Assembly (NCBI GenBank): GCA_947505055.1
Contig: CANNLO010000232.1
Coordinates: forward strand, 1 to 7,412
Source of the DNA: Methylococcaceae bacterium
GTDB lineage: Bacteria; Pseudomonadota; Gammaproteobacteria; Methylococcales; Methylomonadaceae
DNA: 7,412 bases
Direction: 5' to 3'
Below are positions 1 to 4,721 of the stretch, piece by piece (position 1 is the first letter of the stretch; every line of letters begins with the position of its first letter). A program made the translations under genes and the position numbers. A model generated the notes under the pieces. It did no database searches and was not told the DNA's origin. It worked only from the letters and a program-made list of their open reading frames with translations.

Positions 1-117
1 CAATTCTCGAACTTTCAAGCCAACATCACCCTTCAACACCTTGTAACGATATTTTGTAACAGACACAAAATGGTATTGGATTTTAAAAACCGTCTGGCTT
101 CCATAACGATAATCCAT
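1..117 (-). CDS. tnpA: IS200/IS605-family transposase TnpA, N-terminal part (cut by window edge)
   Basis: The reverse strand reads from an ATG at 117-115 for 39 codons to the window edge without a stop, starting MDYRYGSQTVFKIQYHFVSV and continuing TKYRYKVLKGDVGLKVREL. This is the characteristic N-terminus of Y1 (HUH) single-strand transposases of the IS200/IS605 group: a short basic lead, the YHFV strand and the TKYRYKVL segment. These are small proteins (roughly 130-150 residues) that cut and rejoin the top strand of the element with one tyrosine and an HUH metal site; both lie beyond the edge and cannot be checked. The start is supported by a purine-rich AGAGGG (complement of 125-130) seven bases upstream. 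Whether the gene is intact, and whether a tnpB follows, cannot be told from here. Confidence 0.87.
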   Translation of the reverse strand, partial: MDYRYGSQTVFKIQYHFVSVTKYRYKVLKGDVGLKVREL

Positions 118-150
118 AAGTTAGCCCTCTTTTCTTACTTTTGGATTATC
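108..150 (-). promoter_or_regulatory. Inverted repeat enclosing the tnpA start codon and RBS
   Basis: Positions 108-120 (containing the tnpA ATG at 117-115) and 138-150 are inverted copies matching at 12 of 13 bases, separated by 17 bases. In an RNA read from the - strand the start codon would sit in the 3' arm of the stem and the Shine-Dalgarno (complement of 125-130) in the loop. IS200 is known to limit transposase production with leader structures that hide the ribosome binding site, so translational damping is a reasonable inference. It works only if the transcript begins upstream of about position 150. A TATGAT -10-like hexamer (complement of 148-153) would start too late to include the whole 5' arm, so an earlier start would be required. 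Confidence 0.5.
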
Positions 151-177
151 ATAACTCAAGAATCATAGATAAATCTA

Positions 178-194
178 ACCGTCTGAAAGGCGGT
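178..194. repeat. Subterminal hairpin of the IS200/IS605 end
   Basis: ACCGTC (178-183) and GGCGGT (189-194) flank a TGAAA loop. On the + strand they form a six-pair stem with one T-G wobble; on the other strand that wobble becomes a C-A mismatch, so the structure favours one strand. Strand-asymmetric imperfect hairpins near the ends are what TnpA dimers of this family bind. Confidence 0.6.
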
Positions 195-195
195 G

Positions 196-211
196 GTTTT
201 AACCTTAAAAC
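196..211. repeat. Perfect palindrome at the outer edge of the IS end
   Basis: GTTTTAA (196-202), a CC centre, and TTAAAAC (205-211) form a perfect inverted repeat one base outside the subterminal hairpin. It may be part of the element's end, or the insertion target that the element chose; targeting of palindromic or repetitive sequences occurs in this family. The sequence alone does not decide. Confidence 0.45.
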
Positions 212-481
212 GGACGAAGAAAACATAATAAAAACATATTACATTTAAAAGTATAATGGAGTCGGATAACAACGCATTAGTACAACTACCTTATAATAAA
301 CAAAAGCTATATATAAATGCTTTCATTTTTGAATTTCCTTCAATCCTCAGCAAAATTTTTTTAGGTGTGAATTTTGGCTTTTTTGGGTCAAAAAGTCAGC
401 ATTGTCAGGCTAAAAACAATAAAAATATCAAATCATTATCATTACATTGATTTTATTAAATATTACCTGAGGAGAATTACT
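212..481. other. AT-rich non-coding stretch between IS end and secreted-protein leader
   Basis: I see no convincing gene here. The only open frame (256-450, + strand) has no Shine-Dalgarno and an unstructured, low-complexity translation, so it is left out. The stretch holds a perfect TATAAT (252-257) without a usable -35, a T-tract/A-tract inverted repeat around 380-394, and a pair of GTCAG pentamers (395-399 and 404-408) spaced one helical turn less one base. The second pentamer overlaps the candidate promoter described separately. Confidence 0.5.
402..431 (+). promoter_or_regulatory. Candidate sigma70 promoter for the small secreted protein gene
   Basis: TTGTCA (402-407) matches the -35 consensus at five of six bases, and TATCAA (426-431), 18 bases on, matches the -10 at four of six. 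Transcription would start near 438, giving a leader of about 105 bases that contains the short ORF at 483-506. The -35 overlaps the second of two GTCAG repeats, which could be an activator site. This is a pattern match only. Confidence 0.3.
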
Positions 482-482
482 G

Positions 483-506
483 ATGCCCAACAGTTTTTTT
501 TGTTAG
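483..506 (+). CDS. Possible 7-codon leader peptide (MPNSFFC)
   Basis: An ATG at 483 is preceded by GAGGAG (469-474) at an eight-base gap, the strongest Shine-Dalgarno in the window. The frame MPNSFFC stops at TAG 504-506, 38 bases before the start of the secreted-protein gene. The consecutive U-rich phenylalanine and cysteine codons (TTT TTT TGT) could make it a translational regulator of the next gene. Equally, it may be a relic ribosome binding site with a chance ATG. No attenuator-type hairpin is evident between it and 545. Confidence 0.3.
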   Translation: MPNSFFC

Positions 507-533
507 AATCTTGTTGTTTCTAATTACTAGGTG

Positions 534-541
534 AGAGAGGA
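534..541 (+). promoter_or_regulatory. Shine-Dalgarno of the small secreted protein gene
   Basis: AGAGAGGA lies directly upstream of the ATG at 545; its GAGG core (537-540) is four bases from the start codon. It fixes 545 as the start in preference to the out-of-frame overlapping ATG at 624. Confidence 0.7.
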
Positions 542-544
542 CGT

Positions 545-976
545 ATGATAAATAAAACCATTATTTTAACAGGAACACTACTATTAGCTAGTGTAGTATC
601 TGGCCAAGCCTTAGCGCTTTGCGATGGATCAGCCCCATATACAACAATTGTTACAGATACAGCTACATTGTTCAGCAACAAAACGATTTGTGCTACGGGA
701 AATGTTGATCAATGGCATGAATATCATGCAGCCAGCAATATTCTTGAAAAAATCGGCAACGGTACTGCTACCGGCGTCGACCCTAACGTTCCAGTTGGTA
801 GTTGGAACACTACCGCCAACACTATTAGCTATACCTATACTGGCGATGCATCCAGCCCTTATAATTATACCAATGTATATTCAAATGGTAGCGATGAAGT
901 CGAGCTTTGTGGAACTGGATCAATACGATTTACAGGAACACTCACAGCTGGAAAAGTACTTAGTGCTTGCCCTTAG
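545..976 (+). CDS. Small exported four-cysteine protein of unknown function
   Basis: The 143-residue product begins with a classical Sec signal peptide: MINK, a hydrophobic core at residues 5-20 and an ALA cleavage site, most likely after Ala24. The mature chain (about 119 residues) is rich in Thr, Ser, Asn, Gly and Tyr, with Cys26, Cys49, Cys122 and Cys142, which suggests two disulfides in the periplasm or outside the cell. Cys26 and Cys49 bound one segment and Cys122 and Cys142 another. Each contains a TxTLxxxK pattern (TATLFSNK, TGTLTAGK), so the ends may be halves of one fold. Between them is a WHEYH cluster (57-61) and an N/T/Y-rich stretch typical of beta structure. The Cys after the signal is not a lipobox (LALC has Leu at -1), and there is no C-terminal sorting signal. 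It has its own Shine-Dalgarno and terminator, so it is probably monocistronic. I do not recognise the family. Confidence 0.8.
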   Translation: MINKTIILTGTLLLASVVSGQALALCDGSAPYTTIVTDTATLFSNKTICATGNVDQWHEYHAASNILEKIGNGTATGVDPNVPVGSWNTTANTISYTYTGDASSPYNYTNVYSNGSDEVELCGTGSIRFTGTLTAGKVLSACP

Positions 977-1000
977 CTTTATTCATTTTTATTACCCCCA

Positions 1001-1040
1001 AAGCCCCTTGCCTACCATTCACCGTAACAAGGGGTTTTTT
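1001..1040 (+). terminator. Rho-independent terminator after the secreted protein gene
   Basis: CCCCTTG (1004-1010) pairs with CAAGGGG (1028-1034) in seven perfect pairs, followed at once by six T residues (1035-1040). AAAG just before the left arm can pair with the T tract, so weak activity in the opposite direction is possible. The 17-base loop is longer than usual. It lies 25 bases past the stop codon at 974-976 and separates the secreted protein gene from the polysaccharide locus. Confidence 0.75.
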
Positions 1041-1054
1041 ATACCTTATTTGTC

Positions 1055-1083
1055 TTCACCACAAAAAAACCACCACATACAAT
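1055..1083 (+). promoter_or_regulatory. Candidate promoter of the VanZ/O-antigen ligase gene
   Basis: TTCACC (1055-1060), a 17-base spacer and TACAAT (1078-1083) match the sigma70 hexamers at four and five of six bases. Transcription would begin about 14 bases before the ATG at 1104, leaving almost no leader. That would fit the absence of a Shine-Dalgarno. Its location just past the terminator supports a separate transcription unit. Confidence 0.35.
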
Positions 1084-1103
1084 AACGCACTACAAAACCA
1101 TCA

Positions 1104-4100
1104 ATGAACCCCACCCTTTTGGTCGCCACCACCCTATATTTTTTCTTTGTCATCTATGGCAGCCTGGTACCGCTTGAATTTAAAGAACTACCACTGGAAA
1201 CAGCATTAAACCAATTTAAAAACATTCGACTTCTTCAGATAGGCACTGAGCACCGGGCGGATTGGATAGCCAATATTCTACTGTATATCCCCTTAGCTTT
1301 CGGACTCTCAGCCTCGCTTGGCAAGGTGCGACATCCGCTACTTCGCGGCTTGCTATCCGTTTTTATTTTAGCTTTTTGCCTTATTTTAGCCGTCGCTATT
1401 GAATTTACGCAGCTGTTTTTCCCGCCGCGCACCGTCTCAATCAATGATTTAATTGCTGAAGCCATGGGCACGGTAATCGGCATTCTAGGTTGGCAATTTT
1501 TTGGAGCGTACTTTTTTGATTTGTATCGCCGTATAATCCGGGGAAACTTGTTTTCGGCGCAAGCGGCAATTGTTTTTTATGTATTGATTTACGTTGCTCT
1601 AAGCTTATTTCCTTTCGATTTTGTCACCTCTGCGGAGGAATTAAATACAAAATTATCTCAAAGCAACGATGCATTTTTTCTGTCTTCGACTATGTGCAGC
1701 GCGGAACCTTTGCGTTGCGGCGTTAAATTAGGTGTTGAAATATTGGTGTTTCTACCCTTGGGACTGTTGTTTTGTTATTTGCCCTATTTACAAGCCCGTA
1801 TAACAGTGACGGTGTTGTTTGGTTTTTTCCTAGGTCTTACTCTTGAGGTCACCCAAGTGTTTTTGTTGTCTGGCTCGGGGCAAGGTATTTCGGTGCTGAC
1901 CCGCATGATAGGCATGGGAGCCGGAGCGGGCTTATTCATCTGGGCGAAACAACATGCTTTTGCCGATCTGGCCCGATTATTAAAACGTGTCACAGGATTT
2001 GCTGCTTTACCTTACGTAGTATTGGTTTTATCGATAAACGGCTGGTTTTCAGCTGCCTGGATAACACCCGATCAAGCCCTGATAAAGCTGGCTGATACCC
2101 ATTTTTTACCGCTGTATTATTTTTACTACACCACTGAAACCGTGGCTTTAGTCAGCTTGCTAAGCATTATAGGCACGTATTTTCCAGTCGGATTACTGTG
2201 TTGGTCAATTTTTTTTAAGCGCAAACAACAAGCCCCCCATTGGTTTTATGTTGGATTGCTAGCCGCAGTATTTGCACTGATAGTCGAAACCGGCAAATTA
2301 TTTTTGATTAATAAACATGCTGATCCTAGCGATGTTTGGTTTGCTTTTTTTGCTGCTGCCGGGTGCTATGCGTTTATGAACAGCTTGTTGCAATGGATTA
2401 ATAGCGACAAATCCGCAAGCGAGCCGTCAAAGCTAGAAAATAAAGCACAAACGCTTAATCCAGTTCAGTCTGAAATGTCTGTTGATAAAATTGATAAACG
2501 CTGGCGCGGCGTAACCTTTTTATTAGCGGTTTTGACTGCTGTAGGGGTGTTTTATTATCCGCTAGCATCATTGTGGCTAGGACTTTTTTTAATAAGCTAC
2601 AGCGTGTTGTTGGCGTATTTTCCTTACGCTTGGTTAATTGTTATTCCTGCCTTATTGCCGCTGATGGATTTTGCGCCATGGACGGGGCGCTTTTTCTTCG
2701 ATGAATTTGATTTACTGCTTTTGACCACTTTGGCGGTTTGTAATTGGCAAAAACCAAAAACAAGTAATCGCTCGCTGTTATCAATACCTACGCTTTTATT
2801 ACTGTCTATTTTCAGTGTGCTTTATGCCGTAAGTTTGTTCAAAGGCTTGCTACCTTTACCTGAGCTCAATGCCAACGCCTTCAATAATTATTATAGCAAC
2901 TACAACAGCTTACGCGTTGGCAAAGGTTTTCTCTGGAGTTTACTGCTACTGCCTTGGCTACAGATTACGGTACGGCGTTATCGTTATGCCAAACACTATT
3001 TTGCTTACGGTGTTTTATTGGGTTTAACAGGTGTAGCATTATTCGCCATTATCGAACGCCTTGTTTTTACGAGTTTATTTGATTTTAGCAGCGACTACCG
3101 CATAAACGCCTTGTTCTCGACCATGCATGCCGGTGGTGGACATATTGAATCGTATTTAATGTTGAGCTTACCGTTTATCACCTTGTTGTTTGTAACATCA
3201 AAGCACCGCCTGCTTTATAGCGTATTGGGAATCTGTTTATTCATTATCAGTCTTTACGCACTGCTGATGACCTTTTCACGTGGCGGATATATCGGTTTTG
3301 TTATCAGCGGTATAGTGTTATTGCTGGCTTTAATGGTTTGCTTTATAAAACAGCTGCGTATTACCAAAACAGCGTTATTGATTTTGCCCTTGTTAGCAAT
3401 TAGTTTGCTCATGGCTATGCCGGTCTTAAAAGGCAGTTTGATTCAGCAACGTTTTAACGTGGCAGACCAGGATCGCGACAGCCGCACCCAGCACTGGCAG
3501 GATGCCCTTGCCATGAGAGATGGTGGACTATCAACTACCTTATTGGGTATGGGTCTGGGCAGTTACCCGCGTACTTTTTTTTGGTTAAACACCGAAGACA
3601 CCCATCCGGCCACTTATGAAATAGCTAATGAAAGCGGCAATCATTATTTGCGTTTACGTGGCGGCGATTCTTTCTTCATGGGGCAATACCTCAGTATCGA
3701 ACCTCATACCAATTATCGTTTAGTGCTGGATGTTCGCGGCGAAACCGATAAACTGGCTTTGTCCACTTCCTTATGTGAAAAATCCGTGCAGTATTCCTTG
3801 CGTTGCAGTGCGGTAGTTACCCCAGCAAAGCCAGTCTGGCAACATGTCGAACAGCTTATAAACAGCAATGAAGTGGGTGAGCGCGTAGCAGGCGGCTTGT
3901 TAAAGCGACCTGTACAACTGGCTTTTTATAATGGTAACGGCTCAGGTAAATTGCTGGACGTGGACAATGTGCAGCTAATCAATGCAAGCGGCACTAAGCT
4001 GCTTAGGAACGGTGATTTTACCGAGGGCAGCGATTTTTGGTTTTTTGCAACCGAAAAACATAATCCTTGGCATATTTTTAATTTTTGGGTGCATCTGTTG

Positions 4101-4343
4101 TTCGATCTAGGTTGGCTGGGCGCAAGCGTATTTTTTATGTTATTTGCCAATGCCCTGTACAAACTTTGCCGGAAACTGCCAAGACAGAGCATCTTTGCGC
4201 CCGTTTTGTTAGCCTCTTTTAGCGGCTTCATGGTGGTTGGCTTTGTCGACAGCCCTTTTGATGCGCCGCGACTGACCTTGTTGTTTTTTTTATTGCTATT
4301 TTTTGCCCTGATGCGGACACCGCGAATCTGGGCGCAAGGATAG
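1104..4343 (+). CDS. Triple VanZ-like / O-antigen ligase membrane protein with beta-sandwich insertion
   Basis: This 1079-residue polytopic inner-membrane protein combines two families. Residues 1-425 hold three VanZ-like units. Unit 1 has DWIANILLYIPLAFG (53-67) and IEFTQLFFP with ND (99-115). Unit 2 has VEILVFLPLG (211-220) and LEVTQVFL (247-254). Unit 3 has GTYFPVG (357-363) and VETGKLFL with DPSD (394-410). A polar linker at 433-468 leads to an O-antigen ligase/polymerase module (about 470-1075) with HAGGGH (675-680), FSRGGYIGF (724-732), the loop motif LLGMGLGSYP (813-822) and HNPWHIFNFWVHLLFDLGWLG (986-1006). The periplasmic loop contains a beta-sandwich (about 835-985) resembling galactose-binding/CBM domains: NHYLRLRGG, LDVDNVQL (951-958), NGDF (969-972), and Cys891/Cys901. 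Such ligases transfer or polymerise undecaprenyl-linked glycans; export or polymerisation of an exopolysaccharide is inferred. The start is forced by an in-frame stop at 1083-1085; no Shine-Dalgarno is visible. The VanZ name does not imply teicoplanin resistance here. Confidence 0.85.
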   Translation: MNPTLLVATTLYFFFVIYGSLVPLEFKELPLETALNQFKNIRLLQIGTEHRADWIANILLYIPLAFGLSASLGKVRHPLLRGLLSVFILAFCLILAVAIEFTQLFFPPRTVSINDLIAEAMGTVIGILGWQFFGAYFFDLYRRIIRGNLFSAQAAIVFYVLIYVALSLFPFDFVTSAEELNTKLSQSNDAFFLSSTMCSAEPLRCGVKLGVEILVFLPLGLLFCYLPYLQARITVTVLFGFFLGLTLEVTQVFLLSGSGQGISVLTRMIGMGAGAGLFIWAKQHAFADLARLLKRVTGFAALPYVVLVLSINGWFSAAWITPDQALIKLADTHFLPLYYFYYTTETVALVSLLSIIGTYFPVGLLCWSIFFKRKQQAPHWFYVGLLAAVFALIVETGKLFLINKHADPSDVWFAFFAAAGCYAFMNSLLQWINSDKSASEPSKLENKAQTLNPVQSEMSVDKIDKRWRGVTFLLAVLTAVGVFYYPLASLWLGLFLISYSVLLAYFPYAWLIVIPALLPLMDFAPWTGRFFFDEFDLLLLTTLAVCNWQKPKTSNRSLLSIPTLLLLSIFSVLYAVSLFKGLLPLPELNANAFNNYYSNYNSLRVGKGFLWSLLLLPWLQITVRRYRYAKHYFAYGVLLGLTGVALFAIIERLVFTSLFDFSSDYRINALFSTMHAGGGHIESYLMLSLPFITLLFVTSKHRLLYSVLGICLFIISLYALLMTFSRGGYIGFVISGIVLLLALMVCFIKQLRITKTALLILPLLAISLLMAMPVLKGSLIQQRFNVADQDRDSRTQHWQDALAMRDGGLSTTLLGMGLGSYPRTFFWLNTEDTHPATYEIANESGNHYLRLRGGDSFFMGQYLSIEPHTNYRLVLDVRGETDKLALSTSLCEKSVQYSLRCSAVVTPAKPVWQHVEQLINSNEVGERVAGGLLKRPVQLAFYNGNGSGKLLDVDNVQLINASGTKLLRNGDFTEGSDFWFFATEKHNPWHIFNFWVHLLFDLGWLGASVFFMLFANALYKLCRKLPRQSIFAPVLLASFSGFMVVGFVDSPFDAPRLTLLFFLLLFFALMRTPRIWAQG

Positions 4344-4395
4344 GATGAAAAATAACGTCATCCATTAAACACATTCAAAAATGGAACACGTATGA

Positions 4396-4471
4396 CACGG
4401 ATCGGACGGATTTACACAGATTTTTTACAAAAAAACCTACCTTTTTTTCTTTTCAATCCGCTTAAATCAGT
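4396..4471. repeat. Degenerate ACGGAT-type interspersed repeat
   Basis: ACGGAT at 4397-4402 recurs at 4406-4411 and as ACAGAT at 4416-4421, giving a near-tandem run with a nine-to-ten base period. The 17-mer 4406-4422 is matched at 13 of 17 positions by the inverse complement of 4455-4471, with 32 bases between. Similar 'acacggattt' spacer repeats occur widely in gammaproteobacterial genomes, so I read this as a decayed non-coding repeat. Its function is unknown. Confidence 0.45.
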
Positions 4472-4510
4472 ATCGCCGGTTTTCTATTATCTGTTACACA
4501 CGACAAGTTG

Positions 4511-4556
4511 CGATAGCCTATAGGATGCTGCCAACGCAAAAAGGCGCATCCTATCG
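4511..4556. repeat. REP-like palindromic element
   Basis: ATAGGATGC (4520-4528) and GCATCCTAT (4546-4554) are perfect inverted copies. Next to them inside, GCC (4530-4532) and GGC (4543-4545) continue the stem past a single bulged T, leaving a 10-base loop. CGATAG at 4511-4516 could pair instead with CTATCG at 4551-4556, so two alternative folds exist. The bulged, GC-rich palindrome in a spacer is the form of REP/short palindromic repeats often mobilised by TnpA-REP (RAYT) proteins of the same Y1 transposase superfamily. Copy number elsewhere in the genome would decide. Confidence 0.5.
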
Positions 4557-4558
4557 TG

Positions 4559-4577
4559 CTCATCCAAATGAGTTTTT
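4559..4577 (+). terminator. Weak Rho-independent terminator-like hairpin
   Basis: CTCAT (4559-4563) and ATGAG (4568-4572) enclose a CCAA loop and are followed by five T residues (4573-4577). With only five pairs it is weak. It sits 216 bases past the ligase stop codon and next to the REP-like palindrome, so it could end read-through from the ligase gene or be part of the repeat. Confidence 0.4.
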
Positions 4578-4619
4578 ATAATCTTAGCCTTAAATGATAA
4601 ATTACCGAACAATCTGAAA

Positions 4620-4645
4620 TTAACTCTATAATCTGATAAAGTTAA
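4620..4645 (+). promoter_or_regulatory. Possible promoter/operator upstream of the exosortase gene
   Basis: A perfect -10 hexamer TATAAT (4627-4632) lies between inverted arms TTAACT (4620-4625) and AGTTAA (4640-4645), the arrangement of a repressor site over a promoter. AATCTGA also occurs twice (4611-4617 and 4630-4636). No good -35 is present; TTACCG at 4602-4607 matches three of six bases and is too far. The leader to the ATG at 4722 would be about 80 bases. Suggestive only. Confidence 0.25.
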
Positions 4646-4721
4646 AGCGTTGTATTAATCGGCTTCAACATTAAAATACCTATCCATTCAAATTGCTTTT
4701 TAAATAACGCGCCCCAAAATT

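Larger units (their letters stand above)
1..211 (-). mobile_element. Partial IS200/IS605-like insertion sequence, transposase-proximal end
   Basis: The element enters from the left edge and its tnpA 5' end points right, so its left end (in the transposase orientation) lies in this window. The tnpA leader is followed by a subterminal hairpin (178-194) and a perfect palindrome (196-211), the layout expected of IS200/IS605 ends, which use subterminal imperfect hairpins instead of terminal inverted repeats and make no target duplication. The outer boundary is set here at the end of the palindrome but is uncertain by perhaps 20 bases, because the cleavage site is a short tetra- or pentanucleotide that cannot be recognised without a second copy. 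Confidence 0.7.
4344..4721. other. 378-bp repeat-bearing spacer between the ligase gene and exosortase gene
   Basis: No gene is supported in this spacer. From left to right it holds a six-pair hairpin over the ligase stop codon (GGATGA 4343-4348 with TCATCC 4358-4363, no T-run), a degenerate ACGGAT-type repeat (4396-4471), a REP-like palindrome (4511-4556), a terminator-like hairpin (4559-4577), and an AT-rich stretch with two TATAAT hexamers (4577-4582 and 4627-4632), neither with a good -35. The length and content argue that the exosortase gene has its own promoter. Confidence 0.6.

Noticed and set aside
371..390. Sigma54 (-24/-12) promoter at TTTTGGCTTTTTTGGGTC, attractive because XrtA systems are often RpoN/PrsR controlled
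   Set aside because: The GC of the -12 element is not at the required spacing from GG, so the consensus is not met.
256..450. 64-codon + strand open frame in the leader region
   Set aside because: No Shine-Dalgarno, the ATG overlaps a TATAAT, the sequence is AT-rich with an unstructured translation, and it covers promoter-like elements of the next gene.
614..622. Lipoprotein lipobox at LALC in the secreted protein
   Set aside because: Position -1 is Leu, not Gly, Ala or Ser, so signal peptidase II cleavage is unlikely; ALA gives a better signal peptidase I site.
624..1085. 153-codon + strand frame overlapping the secreted protein gene and its terminator
   Set aside because: It is out of frame with a gene that has a signal peptide and Shine-Dalgarno, has no ribosome site of its own, and reads through a clear terminator.
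1235..1483. - strand open frames inside the VanZ/ligase gene (also 1784-1993 and 3926-4231)
   Set aside because: Antisense shadows of a strongly supported membrane-protein gene, with no family resemblance.
1104..2380. Teicoplanin resistance gene vanZ
   Set aside because: The VanZ-like units are part of a ligase fusion in an exopolysaccharide locus; no other glycopeptide-resistance genes are present.
4343..4363. GGATGA/TCATCC hairpin over the ligase stop codon as a terminator
   Set aside because: Six pairs with a nine-base loop and no following T-run; kept only as a note in the spacer description.
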